The position numbers and the translations under genes were made by a program. DNA of 64,000 nt, taken from Leptospira sp. (GTDB lineage: Bacteria > Spirochaetota > Leptospiria > Leptospirales > Leptospiraceae). The notes beneath the pieces were generated by a model. It saw nothing but the letters and a program-made list of their open reading frames with translations, searched no databases and had not been told where the DNA came from. This document shows positions 35,202 to 44,029 of the stretch, piece by piece. The stretch lies in NCBI GenBank assembly GCA_009991425.1, contig JAACWH010000019.1:62001-126000 (forward strand), written 5' to 3'. Within the stretch, counting starts at the first letter, position 1, and each line of letters begins with the position of its first letter.

Positions 35202-35299
35202 GTTTACTAGTTTTAAGGCCAAAAAAAACCTGTAAATCCCTAATATTTTTTCTAGACTCGACGAAGATTAAAGAGAGAACACTAAAAAAGGAGAACGGT

Positions 35300-37225
35300 A
35301 TGCCAGCTTTTACAATGCCAGGGATGGCTTCAGGCCAAGATACAAATTCAATCGTTAAACAATTGGTCGAATTAGAGAAAAAGCCAATAAAACGATGGGA
35401 AACCGAGAACCTATATACTAAGGCTCAAATCGAAGTTTGGGGTGAAATGAAACTTCGTTCCAACGATTTTCAATTAAAGACAAGAAATCTTACAAGTTTT
35501 ACAACTCCACTGGCAACTAAGAAAATCATTCCTTCACAAGAGGGCGTGCTAAGTGGGGAAGCAACCCGTGGTGCGAAGCCAGGGAAAAAATCCATTGAAA
35601 TTATTGAATTAGCTACCAAGCATCAAATCAGCGGTAACAAGGTTGACCTAGAAATGAAACTGCCTGCTGGCAAATTTTCAATTGTATCTGGTAAAGAAAA
35701 AATTGAATTAGAATTCCAAGGTGGAAATCTAACAGAACTCAATGATTTAATTAAAAATTCAGCTGCAACTGTAGTAAGTGCGCATTTAGTGAAAGTAACT
35801 CCCGAAGAAGGAATACTAAGTTTAACCTCCGTTAAATCTGGAAAGAAAGCAGAATTAAAATTCATGGATCCGAATGGAATTCTATTTGCAGCTGGTCTTG
35901 TAGGTGAATACACTGCTCCTCCTGAATCAACATCAAGTTCACTTACTCTTGGAATTCAATCTGCCGAAGCATTTCAATCTGAAAAATTTGAGAACAATCT
36001 TCAACCAGATTGGAAGCCAACAATGTTAGAGACTGGCGTAAAATTAAAATCTGATACTGCTTATAGCTTTCCCATCTCAACAACTAAGGTTAAAGACAAT
36101 GATTACCTACGATTCCAAGTTCAATCGGAAACAACAATTCCAAGATTGGATGTAGGTGCTTATATTAAAGTAGGCGAAGAAGAACGATATAAATCCGCTT
36201 CACTTTATCCAAGTGATGAAGGATATTCTTGGAAATCAGATGAACTAATCGGTAAGGAACTAATTAAGATTGTAATTTTAAATGCAAATGATGCAGATCT
36301 TTCTATTTCTCAAGTAGAGTTAGTATCCGTTCCTGAATGGAAGGGAGCTGCTCCTGCTAATGTTATCGCCGAATCAAAAGATGCAAAATTCAAAATCGAT
36401 GGTGTAGAAATAACTCGAGATAAAAATGAAAATCTAAATGATATTCTAGAATCTGTTTCTTTAAATTTCCACAAGGTAACAGAAGAGCCTATTACTTTTG
36501 ATATCAAACCTGAGACGGATAAGGGTCATGAATTGATTAAAGAGTTTGTTCAATCATACAATGAACTAATGACATTTGCAAAAGAAGCAACAGCTGTTGA
36601 CCGAGATGGCAAAGTATCTGATAAGGATTTTACATCAGATACAGATCGTTCGGCAGATATATCAAAAGACTATTTCAAAGCAAAAGAAAAGACAGGGCTA
36701 CTCGCAGGCGATAATGCTGTGCTAAGATTAACATCAGGACTCAAAACAATTATCAGTGGAGCTTATCCAAATCGTAAAGAAACAGGATACCGAACTCTTG
36801 CAGAAATTGGAATTTCAACTGGTCAAATTGGCTCTAGTTGGGAAAAAATCCAAGAAGGCATTCTTCAAATTGACGAAGAAAAGCTAACTAAGGCTTTGAA
36901 AGAGAACCCTGAGGCTGTTAAAGAACTTTTTGCAACAGATATCAACCAAGATGCAATTACCGATGAGGGTGTCGGTTATAGAATATTAGAGCATATGAAG
37001 CCTTACACACAATTCACAGGCGGAATTGTAAATAGTAAGATTAAGTTGCTTGAAGACAATATTTCTGATAACAAGAAAAAGATTAAAAATCATGAATCAC
37101 ATATGCTGGCTTATGAATCAAAATTGAAGCAAAGATTTTTGTATATGGAACAAGGAGTAGGTAGAAACAAATCAGTTGGAAATTACCTACAGAACAATCT
37201 ACGGGGAGCCCAAAGAGGAGAATAA
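35300..37225 (+). CDS. fliD: flagellar hook-associated protein 2 (filament cap)
   Basis: 641 residues. FliD caps the flagellar filament, here a periplasmic endoflagellum. The N-terminal domain begins MPGMASGQDTNSIVKQLVELE with the family Leu-heptad helix; the middle (about 100-360) is a long variable beta-rich part. The C-terminal domain has DKGHELIKEFVQSYNELM and, near 500, GYRTLAEIGISTG, which is diagnostic. The end is helical. A good AAGGAG site sits 7 bases before the ATG. It is followed after 5 bases by an unknown gene, so the two are co-transcribed. No other flagellar gene is in the window. Confidence 0.95.
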   Translation: MPAFTMPGMASGQDTNSIVKQLVELEKKPIKRWETENLYTKAQIEVWGEMKLRSNDFQLKTRNLTSFTTPLATKKIIPSQEGVLSGEATRGAKPGKKSIEIIELATKHQISGNKVDLEMKLPAGKFSIVSGKEKIELEFQGGNLTELNDLIKNSAATVVSAHLVKVTPEEGILSLTSVKSGKKAELKFMDPNGILFAAGLVGEYTAPPESTSSSLTLGIQSAEAFQSEKFENNLQPDWKPTMLETGVKLKSDTAYSFPISTTKVKDNDYLRFQVQSETTIPRLDVGAYIKVGEEERYKSASLYPSDEGYSWKSDELIGKELIKIVILNANDADLSISQVELVSVPEWKGAAPANVIAESKDAKFKIDGVEITRDKNENLNDILESVSLNFHKVTEEPITFDIKPETDKGHELIKEFVQSYNELMTFAKEATAVDRDGKVSDKDFTSDTDRSADISKDYFKAKEKTGLLAGDNAVLRLTSGLKTIISGAYPNRKETGYRTLAEIGISTGQIGSSWEKIQEGILQIDEEKLTKALKENPEAVKELFATDINQDAITDEGVGYRILEHMKPYTQFTGGIVNSKIKLLEDNISDNKKKIKNHESHMLAYESKLKQRFLYMEQGVGRNKSVGNYLQNNLRGAQRGE

Positions 37226-37230
37226 TTTAG

Positions 37231-38199
37231 ATGGAAATATTTGTTAATAATCACAAATTAGATGTAAATTTAGAAACCGAAAAGACAATAGGAGACATTG
37301 TTAAAGGTGTCAATCATTGGGTAGAAGCTAATCATAAGTATGTGGTATCTTGTTTCGTTGATGGTATAGACTATGACCTCGAGAAAATGGAAGAAGTCGA
37401 CTTTAACAATATCCAAAGAATTGATTTTATAATTGGGGAAGAATTAGATGTTCTTGTCTCTGGTCTTGAAGAATTAGATCGTTATATAGATACTATAGGT
37501 TCTACTTTAATTGGACGAGATAGCCTAACTGAAAAAGAATCAAATGATCTTTCAGAAGGAATCATCTGGATTGATTCCATAATAACTTCCTCGAAAAAAT
37601 TATTAAAACTGAACTTGGATACAATCCGTCCGATGGGGAAAGGTAAAAATGTCCAAGAAATTTTAGAGCATCTACACAAGACTGTCTCTCATCTTGAATC
37701 GGTGGAAGCAATAGAATCTTTCTTGGAAGATTTACGTGATCTTAAACTATTTATATTGGATCTTAGAAATAGAACTGCAATTTTAGATTTGGACAATGAT
37801 AAATTACTAGAAATTGTAAAGCAATACTCGGAAAATCTATCAGCTATCAAATCAGAATTTGTAAAGATCAATGAGAGCTTTCAATCAGGAAAAGATCAAA
37901 TTGCTTCTGAAATACTAACAGATAGTATTGGAAAAATGAATACTCTGCTAACTGCTTTGATTTCTCTGCGAAATTCTTATCCAAAATTAGAATTGGAGAA
38001 GATCATGGTAGATGATCATGATTTGGCTTCCTACAATCAGAATCTTAATGAATGCCTCTCTCAAATTGCTCTTGGTTTGGAAAGAAATGATCTTGTTGAA
38101 GCAGGTGATCTAATTGAATACGAATTGCCCGAACTCTTAGATGGCTTGAAGCCGTTTCTGGATAAAATTATTGAAAAGTTGGAAGCAGTTTCAATTTAG
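37231..38199 (+). CDS. helical protein of unknown function co-transcribed with fliD
   Basis: 322 residues, acidic and mostly helical. The first 70 residues read as a small beta domain (MEIFVNNHKLDVNL, FNNIQRIDFIIGEELDVL), after which long Leu/Ile/Glu-rich helices predominate to the C-terminus. There is no signal peptide or membrane segment. No family recognised. It starts 5 bases after the fliD stop, the position often held by FliS-type chaperones, but length and sequence do not fit FliS. A FliD- or flagellin-handling role is inference from context. A 70-base gap follows before the phosphatase gene. Confidence 0.75.
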   Translation: MEIFVNNHKLDVNLETEKTIGDIVKGVNHWVEANHKYVVSCFVDGIDYDLEKMEEVDFNNIQRIDFIIGEELDVLVSGLEELDRYIDTIGSTLIGRDSLTEKESNDLSEGIIWIDSIITSSKKLLKLNLDTIRPMGKGKNVQEILEHLHKTVSHLESVEAIESFLEDLRDLKLFILDLRNRTAILDLDNDKLLEIVKQYSENLSAIKSEFVKINESFQSGKDQIASEILTDSIGKMNTLLTALISLRNSYPKLELEKIMVDDHDLASYNQNLNECLSQIALGLERNDLVEAGDLIEYELPELLDGLKPFLDKIIEKLEAVSI

Positions 38200-38269
38200 A
38201 GCATAAAATCAATCTTAGTAAATAAAAAATTTATTGAACCTAAATTGCATTTAAGTAAGTTAGACAGTT

Positions 38270-39430
38270 ATGGTAGGTCAGGGTTCAATAAATATTGATC
38301 TAGAACAGTTGTTCATTCAATGTGGTGCTCATTGGCTAAATACTAATTTTATTTGTCTTTCAGATATTAGAGGCAAAATTCTATTTGTAAACGATTCTTT
38401 ACTAAATTCTTTAGGCCTCAAATCTGAAGATGTTATAAATAATAATATTAATAATTTTTACCTCCCGCAGGATGACAGAGCCTTTTTTGATAAGGTATTA
38501 TATCAGCTATCATTAAACAATGTTTGGAATACAGAGTGTTCTTGTAGATTTAAGCAAGGTAAGACTCATTGGTTGCATTCTTATTTTTTTTTAATTCATA
38601 ATGCTGAACAGAATGAAGATCTTATTGCGATTCTTTCCTATGATATTTCTGAGCCTAAGCAGATTGAATTGAATGAAAGTAGATACAATAGGGTCATTCA
38701 GGAACAGTACCGTTTGATGAATGAAGATTTGGAATTGGCTGCTAATACGCAAAAAGTATTTATGATGCCATCCTTTATTCAAACTCGAAATTTTGACATC
38801 TATACTTATATGAAGCCATTGATTCATGTAACTGGGGACATTCTGTCCCACAAAATAAATTTAGATGGTTCAGTTGATGTTATTTTAGCAGATGTAGCAG
38901 GACACGGACTGAGTTCTGCATATTTTACATCTAGTCTAGTTTTTATTTTCCAAAACCTTACTCCTGAAAATTCATCTAAGCCAGCTAATATTCTTAATTC
39001 TATATATAATAAAATACGATATATTGCTGAAGATCTTTTCATATGTGCAACGATTCTACGTTTAAATACAGATAATACTATAGAATACTCTTATGCAGGG
39101 AATTTTCCCATGCTTATTAAAACCAAAGGAAAATGGAATCTTCTAGATGGAAGAGGCACCCCTTTGTCGAACGGTCTTGATTTAAGCTTTACTAACTATA
39201 AGAAAAATATTGAACCTGGAGATGAAATATTACTTTTTTCAGATGGTTGTTATGAGCTAAGCAATGAAAATGAGAAAATTTTAGGATATGATGGCTTTTA
39301 TGAATATTTAAAAAATCATTATTCTTTGGATGAAGCAATTCCAGCCCAGACAATCATGCGAAACCTTTTTGCCTTATCAAATAATAAATTCCATGACGAT
39401 GTTTCTTTCGCTGTTATCCAAAAAGTTTAA
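38270..39430 (+). CDS. PAS-SpoIIE (PP2C-type) serine phosphatase
   Basis: 386 residues. A PAS domain (about 10-125) is followed by a short helix and a SpoIIE/RsbU-type phosphatase domain (about 165-386). Metal-binding landmarks are GDILSH (Asp for the usual GD motif), ADVAGHG, FSDGCYEL and the closing FHDDVSFAV. RsbU-type enzymes dephosphorylate STAS anti-anti-sigma proteins; the STAS gene at 41002 is a possible substrate (inference). The first motif lacks the usual aromatic-Asp pair after GD (GDILSH instead of GDFYD), a possible change in metal coordination. No membrane segment. Confidence 0.9.
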   Translation: MVGQGSINIDLEQLFIQCGAHWLNTNFICLSDIRGKILFVNDSLLNSLGLKSEDVINNNINNFYLPQDDRAFFDKVLYQLSLNNVWNTECSCRFKQGKTHWLHSYFFLIHNAEQNEDLIAILSYDISEPKQIELNESRYNRVIQEQYRLMNEDLELAANTQKVFMMPSFIQTRNFDIYTYMKPLIHVTGDILSHKINLDGSVDVILADVAGHGLSSAYFTSSLVFIFQNLTPENSSKPANILNSIYNKIRYIAEDLFICATILRLNTDNTIEYSYAGNFPMLIKTKGKWNLLDGRGTPLSNGLDLSFTNYKKNIEPGDEILLFSDGCYELSNENEKILGYDGFYEYLKNHYSLDEAIPAQTIMRNLFALSNNKFHDDVSFAVIQKV

Positions 39431-39438
39431 AAAAAGTT

Positions 39439-40341
39439 CTATTTTGAGAAGATCTTACGGCTAGTAACCTCATCTCTGCTAAGTTGTTGAATTAAAGCTT
39501 CTAAACTAGGAAATTTTTCAACCTCACGAACTTTTTGTATGAAATCTAGTTTAATCTTTGTGCCATAGAGATCTTCTTTTGTATCGAAGATATGTGTCTC
39601 TATTGTTAATGTATCATCACCAAAAGTAGGTTTGGTTCCAACATTTGTCATAGATGGGCGACCATTTGCTAAGGTTGCATACACAGCTTTACCAGGTTTA
39701 ACAAGATCCTGTGGTATACTTAAATTGGCAGTAGGATATCCAAGTTTCCTGCCTTCCTTTCGTCCTTCCACTACTGTTCCTTCTAAACTATAATTTCGAC
39801 CAAGACAAATTTTTGTATTTGCGAGATCACCATTTTTAAGAAATTCTCGGATTAAAGAAGATGAGATTTTCAACTCTCCAGCAAACACTGGTTCAACTTG
39901 TGTTACTTTGTAATCAAATTGATTTGAAAGTGATTGAAGTAATTCAAAATTTCCTCTTCGATTCTTCCCAAAACAATGATTGTAACCAATGATAATGTGT
40001 TTCGCATGAAATTTTTTCAAGAGAATATTCGCTAGAAAATCCTCAGCTTCCATTTCTGAAAGTTCCCTAGTAAAAGGAAGAACTTCAACTTCTTGTATGC
40101 CGTAGGAAAGTATATTTTGAATTCTGGATTCTAGAGATTGTAGGTAGGTAAAATCAGTTTTTTTCCCCAGAACTATGGCAGGATTGGGATGGTAGGTTAG
40201 AGCTAAGGAATTCAGTTGGTCTGAATTCGCTAGAGATGTGGTTTTCTGAAGAAGAGCTTGGTGGCCTAAATGGACTCCGTCAAAATTTCCTAATGTTATC
40301 GCTCTACCTGTCAAATTATTTCTATCCTTTTGTACTTCCAC
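39439..40341 (-). CDS. ribF: bifunctional riboflavin kinase/FAD synthetase
   Basis: 300 residues, normal for RibF, which phosphorylates riboflavin to FMN and adenylates it to FAD. The N-terminal nucleotidyltransferase domain (about 15-165) has TLGNFDGVHLGHQALL, IIGYNHCFGKNRRG and SSSLIREFLKNGD. The C-terminal riboflavin kinase domain (about 180-300) has GRKLGYPTANL and the ETHIFD block. The usual neighbours rpsO and truB are not present here. It converges with the phosphatase gene, with eight bases between the stops. Confidence 0.97.
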   Translation of the reverse strand: MEVQKDRNNLTGRAITLGNFDGVHLGHQALLQKTTSLANSDQLNSLALTYHPNPAIVLGKKTDFTYLQSLESRIQNILSYGIQEVEVLPFTRELSEMEAEDFLANILLKKFHAKHIIIGYNHCFGKNRRGNFELLQSLSNQFDYKVTQVEPVFAGELKISSSLIREFLKNGDLANTKICLGRNYSLEGTVVEGRKEGRKLGYPTANLSIPQDLVKPGKAVYATLANGRPSMTNVGTKPTFGDDTLTIETHIFDTKEDLYGTKIKLDFIQKVREVEKFPSLEALIQQLSRDEVTSRKIFSK

Positions 40342-40453
40342 TTGGACTTTAAGAAGCCAATTTCCTGGATATGTCCACTACAGTTTATGCTTGAGTTATG
40401 AAAAATCAAATTTTGTAGACAAACTGAAGTAGGAATCCGATGATAATGGTAAG

Positions 40454-41005
40454 ATGTTTCGAATTTTATCACTATTTTTATTATTAATTAGTACAAATTT
40501 GCTACTTTCTCAGGGAACCAATCAATCGGGACATTTTAAAGATTTTGGTATTGGTTCAGAACCAGGAAATTTTATGACTTACCCAGAATTAGAAATTTGG
40601 GCAAGCTACCAGGGTTGGAAGGTAAAGCCTGATCAAAATTTTGCAGGAATCAAGAATTCTGTCTGCCAGATGATTGGAGAAGAAGGTATAGAGTTTGATT
40701 TGACCAAAGAAAACTTAGAAAAAAGAGCAATATACCTTTATTTGGAACTCGTTCATTACCAACCTTCTAAATACAGCACCCTACCATCTAGGATCTTAAA
40801 AGTCTATGTGAATGGGATTTGGAAAGAAACTGTAGAAATTGCAAATGGAAAGAATTTCCAAAATCCGATTATGATTCGTTTGGATCCTTCGGAATTTACG
40901 GATACGAAAATTAAGGTAAGGCTAGAACCATTCGGACCGATTCAAAAGGGCTATTTTTGGGGAATTTGGGACGCCTTTCTTTCGAACACAAAGATGGATT
41001 CTTAA
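40454..41005 (+). CDS. exported protein of unknown function
   Basis: 183 residues. A signal peptide covers about 1-19 (ends LLSQG). The mature chain is rich in aromatic residues and strands, with two near-central segments (YLYLELVHYQP, RILKVYVNGIWKETV) that read like a jelly-roll-type beta sandwich. No domain was recognised with certainty. It looks like a leptospiral conserved exported protein. Its stop overlaps the STAS gene stop by four bases, so the two transcripts run into each other. Confidence 0.7.
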   Translation: MFRILSLFLLLISTNLLLSQGTNQSGHFKDFGIGSEPGNFMTYPELEIWASYQGWKVKPDQNFAGIKNSVCQMIGEEGIEFDLTKENLEKRAIYLYLELVHYQPSKYSTLPSRILKVYVNGIWKETVEIANGKNFQNPIMIRLDPSEFTDTKIKVRLEPFGPIQKGYFWGIWDAFLSNTKMDS

Positions 41006-41367
41006 GAAAATTGGCTTTTGTATTCTTCTTCGCTGATTGTCTGAAAATAAGATGTTAGTCCAGCTACTTTAAAGACCTTTTCGATGGCAGGCTTCATATT
41101 CGCAATGGAAAATTTACCCTTCATTTCTTGGACATAATTCAATTGCTTGATTAACATGCCAATACCAGATGAATCAATATAATTCAATTTCTCTAAGTTA
41201 ATTACAACATGTGTTTGGGATGCATCTTTTCCTAGATTGTTCTCAATAAAATTCTTGAAATCCAAGGATGTGTAGATATCTAATGAACCAGTTAGGCTGA
41301 TAACAATATGATTAGCTGCTTTCTTTAAGTCGATTTCCATTTCTGTTATAGGCTCGTTAAAAGTCAT
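41002..41367 (-). CDS. STAS-domain anti-sigma factor antagonist
   Basis: 121 residues from ATG 41367; a TTG at 41385 and an ATG at 41340 are also in frame. A single STAS domain of the SpoIIAA/RsbV type, with the loop YIDSSGIGMLI whose Ser is the expected phosphorylation site. Anti-anti-sigma proteins of this kind are switched by a serine kinase and a SpoIIE phosphatase. The phosphatase at 38270 and the receiver-ATPase at 51984 are candidate partners in this window (inference). The gene stands alone, and no sigma factor gene is nearby. Confidence 0.9.
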   Translation of the reverse strand: MTFNEPITEMEIDLKKAANHIVISLTGSLDIYTSLDFKNFIENNLGKDASQTHVVINLEKLNYIDSSGIGMLIKQLNYVQEMKGKFSIANMKPAIEKVFKVAGLTSYFQTISEEEYKSQFS

Positions 41368-41497
41368 GATGTTGATTCTAAACAAGTTTTACTACTAAAA
41401 TTTCTCAAATCGGACTAATTTTTGAGAAATAGAACCAGATGGACTTCAATTTTGAAGACAATTTTGTCGAAAATATAATGAGTACCAGGAGAATTAT

Positions 41498-42193
41498 ATG
41501 TATTTAAGAATATTCCTCATTTCTCTCATTTTATGCTGTACGGGAGTATTCTCTCAGGAGTTGGTTGACATTGATCCGACTTACGGAGGTCTGAAGCCTC
41601 TTCCCGAATTGAGCTTAGGTCAAAAGAAGATGATGGATGATCTCAAGGTGGATGTTAAAGGTCTTCATGAAGAAATACAAAAACGCTTAAATTTCCTTTC
41701 CCAAGAAAAAAAATTCAGTGATGGAAAGTATGTTCAATCTTCGATTGCACGAGAACAGTTTCAATACCCAACTAAGAAAAGGTCTATAGTTAACCACCAA
41801 TTTACTTTAAATGTAATGGGTGGAGATAGATCTCAAACGTTGAAAGATGTTGAACTTTGGACTCGAAAATCTATAACCACTAAGAATATAGATTTTGAAG
41901 ATACAAAAATCATGCGTGTCAATAATCCTGTGGGAGATGAAGACTGGAAAAGTCTAAGAATCTCAATTAAGAAGATTACCTCTACAGGAACAACCAAGGA
42001 AGAATTTGCAATAACTGAAATATACGAACCAGACCAAAGAGTTTTAATAGCTATAATGTATAGAAATAAATTAAGAGAAATTATTTCATCGATAGATCGT
42101 TACGTCAGTGCAAAAGGAAAAGGTCTAACCGATGATATTCGTTTTATAAATAATGAAATGAATACTTCAGGACAATACCAAGAGATCAATTGA
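41498..42193 (+). CDS. exported protein of unknown function
   Basis: 231 residues with a signal peptide (about 1-19, ends VFSQE) and a ribosome binding site AGGAG before the ATG. The mature protein begins helical (LPELSLGQKKMMDDLK), then alternates strands and charged helices. No domain recognised; it looks like a lineage-specific conserved protein. Its TGA overlaps the ATG of the J-domain gene by one base (TGATG), so the two are translationally coupled. Confidence 0.72.
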   Translation: MYLRIFLISLILCCTGVFSQELVDIDPTYGGLKPLPELSLGQKKMMDDLKVDVKGLHEEIQKRLNFLSQEKKFSDGKYVQSSIAREQFQYPTKKRSIVNHQFTLNVMGGDRSQTLKDVELWTRKSITTKNIDFEDTKIMRVNNPVGDEDWKSLRISIKKITSTGTTKEEFAITEIYEPDQRVLIAIMYRNKLREIISSIDRYVSAKGKGLTDDIRFINNEMNTSGQYQEIN

Positions 42194-42897
42194 TGCAAAG
42201 AATTGAATTCCCAGACTATTACACCTGTCTGGGAATTCGTTTTGGAGCTAGCCTTGATGATATTAAAAAAAACTTCCGTACTCTCGCCAAAGAATTCCAC
42301 CCTGATAACCCAGAAACGGGATCCAAATTAGCATTTCAAAAAATTCTTAAAGCATATCAAATTCTTTCCTCCGATCGAGATAGAAAGATTTATGATTATG
42401 CCTATTCTAATTTTATAAATAGCCAAAATGAAAATACAAGCCAATCTTTGCTTCACAAAGAGTGGGTAAATGAAATCCAAAATCAAAATACTTACTCTAT
42501 TCCACATTCCCGTGTGGTTTTTGCACATTCCCTTTCAGAATATGCAAAGATAGGTCTTATGAGAAAAGGATATAGAATGAAAGATAGACGTAAGTGGACT
42601 GGGATCAATTATGATGTAGAAATTCGAATTGAACCCTCTGAAGTATCTAAGATTCTTCGTGCAAGTATTCCGCTTACAGTACGTAAACTTTGTCCCATTT
42701 GTTTGGGTTCCGATATCCATTGTAGTTCATGTGGGGGAAACGGCTCCTACAAATCATCTAAAAACCTAACAATTGATTTGTTGCCTAATCGTTGGAAAAA
42801 TGGTCAGATCCTTGAATTAGAGCTAAGTAGATATAGACCAGATAAACTAACCCATTTTAAAAAGAAGAAATTGAAAATAAAACTTTCAATCCTCTGA
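42193..42897 (+). CDS. J-domain protein with partial zinc-finger-like motif
   Basis: 234 residues from ATG 42193. The N-terminal J domain (about 6-72) has the invariant HPD in AKEFHPDNPE, needed to stimulate DnaK ATPase. Unlike DnaJ it lacks the Gly/Phe-rich region and the four-repeat zinc domain. Near residue 165 a single pair CPICLGSD...CSSCGGNG resembles half of the DnaJ zinc centre, followed by a beta stretch and a Lys-rich end. A specialised co-chaperone is likely; the client is unknown. It is coupled to the exported protein gene upstream and overlaps DUF2237 tail-to-tail by 12 bases. Confidence 0.85.
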   Translation: MQRIEFPDYYTCLGIRFGASLDDIKKNFRTLAKEFHPDNPETGSKLAFQKILKAYQILSSDRDRKIYDYAYSNFINSQNENTSQSLLHKEWVNEIQNQNTYSIPHSRVVFAHSLSEYAKIGLMRKGYRMKDRRKWTGINYDVEIRIEPSEVSKILRASIPLTVRKLCPICLGSDIHCSSCGGNGSYKSSKNLTIDLLPNRWKNGQILELELSRYRPDKLTHFKKKKLKIKLSIL

Positions 42898-43260
42898 ATC
42901 AGTCGAAAATCTTTCTAATAGTTCAAGTGGCACAATTTCTAAAGCACGTTTATGTGTGGATTTTAAGTTTACCAATGGAGGAACGCCAGCACGGTATGCC
43001 TCTAGCCATCTAGCAGCACACAAACACCAAGTATCCCCAGGCTTTAAACCTTCGAAGCCCCATTGAGGTCTCGGAGTAACAAGATCATTTCCAGCTGAAA
43101 CAGAAAAATCTAAAAATTCCTCTGTCATCTGCGTACAAACTGTATGCGAGCCTAAGTCCTCGTTAGATGTATCACAGCATCCATTTCTAAAGAAACCTGT
43201 TACTGGATTATATGAACATGGCTCCAAAGGCTCACCAAAAACGTTAAATGACTCATCCAT
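42886..43260 (-). CDS. DUF2237 family protein
   Basis: 124 residues, nearly all one DUF2237 domain. Recognised by the conserved NVFGEPLEPCSYNPVTGFFR start, CCDTSNEDLGSHTVCTQMT and the block GDTWCLCAARWLEA. The family has several conserved Cys residues, present here, and no established function to my knowledge. It ends inside the last codons of the J-domain gene (12-base overlap). The CcmH-like gene lies upstream, with 15 bases between the genes, so they may share a transcript. Confidence 0.93.
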   Translation of the reverse strand: MDESFNVFGEPLEPCSYNPVTGFFRNGCCDTSNEDLGSHTVCTQMTEEFLDFSVSAGNDLVTPRPQWGFEGLKPGDTWCLCAARWLEAYRAGVPPLVNLKSTHKRALEIVPLELLERFSTDSED

Positions 43261-43275
43261 AATAATTATTCCTAC

Positions 43276-43899
43276 TTATAATTCTGAAAGGTATTTTTTT
43301 GTAAGTGCATCTTGTTCTACAGATTCTGCATCTAACTTAGTTTGGTTGATTGAAGATTTCGGTATTTCTTTATCAGATGATTTTAGATTACCTGGCTCAT
43401 CTTTTGAAGGTGAAGCTTTTTTCCTTTGGATCAAATAGTAACCAATACCTACTAGACCAATCAAACCAATGAATGCTAAGGAGAGATTGATCCAAGTTGA
43501 ATCGGGTTTAGCTTGGATATTAGGACCAAAACCTTGCATCAGGCTTTGGATCATTCGGTCATTTCCTTCTTCTTTAAAATGCTTTACAACCGAATCATCT
43601 TGAATAGTATCTCCAAAGCCATTTTCAAATTTATAAACTATTTCATCTGATGTCATACCTTGTTTAATCTGGTTTTCAATAAAGGTTTTAAGGTAGCTAG
43701 ATACAATACACATATTATAAGAACAACTCTGAATGGGCAATGAGGGGAGGCAGATACACCTCAATCGAGAAGTCGCATCCAAAAACTGTTCGATTTGTTT
43801 GGGATCAGTAAGACTCGTTGTAGTGGTTGTTGTCTGAGCATCAAGATTTGACAACAAAAGAGAGAAATGGATTATGATAAATAAAAAAGTAGATTTCAT
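43276..43899 (-). CDS. CcmH/CycL-like cytochrome c biogenesis protein (divergent)
   Basis: 207 residues. A signal peptide (about 1-20) is followed by a small domain with SRLRCICLPSLPIQSC near 45-60 and helices, then a transmembrane segment (about 137-157) and a polar C-terminal tail. CcmH proteins carry LRCxxC and reduce apocytochrome thiols; here the motif is LRCICL, so the two Cys are separated by one residue, and two further Cys follow. EQFLDATSRLRC and the DEIVYKFENGFGD block agree with the CcmH domain. I regard it as CcmH-like but divergent. No other ccm gene is in the window. Confidence 0.6.
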   Translation of the reverse strand: MKSTFLFIIIHFSLLLSNLDAQTTTTTTSLTDPKQIEQFLDATSRLRCICLPSLPIQSCSYNMCIVSSYLKTFIENQIKQGMTSDEIVYKFENGFGDTIQDDSVVKHFKEEGNDRMIQSLMQGFGPNIQAKPDSTWINLSLAFIGLIGLVGIGYYLIQRKKASPSKDEPGNLKSSDKEIPKSSINQTKLDAESVEQDALTKKYLSEL

Positions 43900-43972
43900 G
43901 ATTTGAATTCCGTTAGATTACAATTTACATGATCTAAACATTCTCTTATCTTGCCAAGAAAAACCTCTTTTT

Positions 43973-44001
43973 ATGATAGTTTTAAAAAAAAATTTTATCA
44001 T
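43973..44001. repeat. inverted repeat around an A/T tract
   Basis: ATGATA (43973-43978) and TATCAT (43996-44001) flank a 17-base tract of T and A runs, in the gap between the divergent CcmH-like and WG-repeat genes. It could be an operator or a chance palindrome in AT-rich DNA. Confidence 0.25.
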
Positions 44002-44029
44002 TTGCATTTGAAAATATGAAAAGGAAAGT

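Noticed and set aside
34852..35235. Plus-strand open frame of 127 codons opposite ppk1
   Set aside because: Antisense to the diagnostic N-terminus of Ppk1; no ribosome binding site or recognisable domain.
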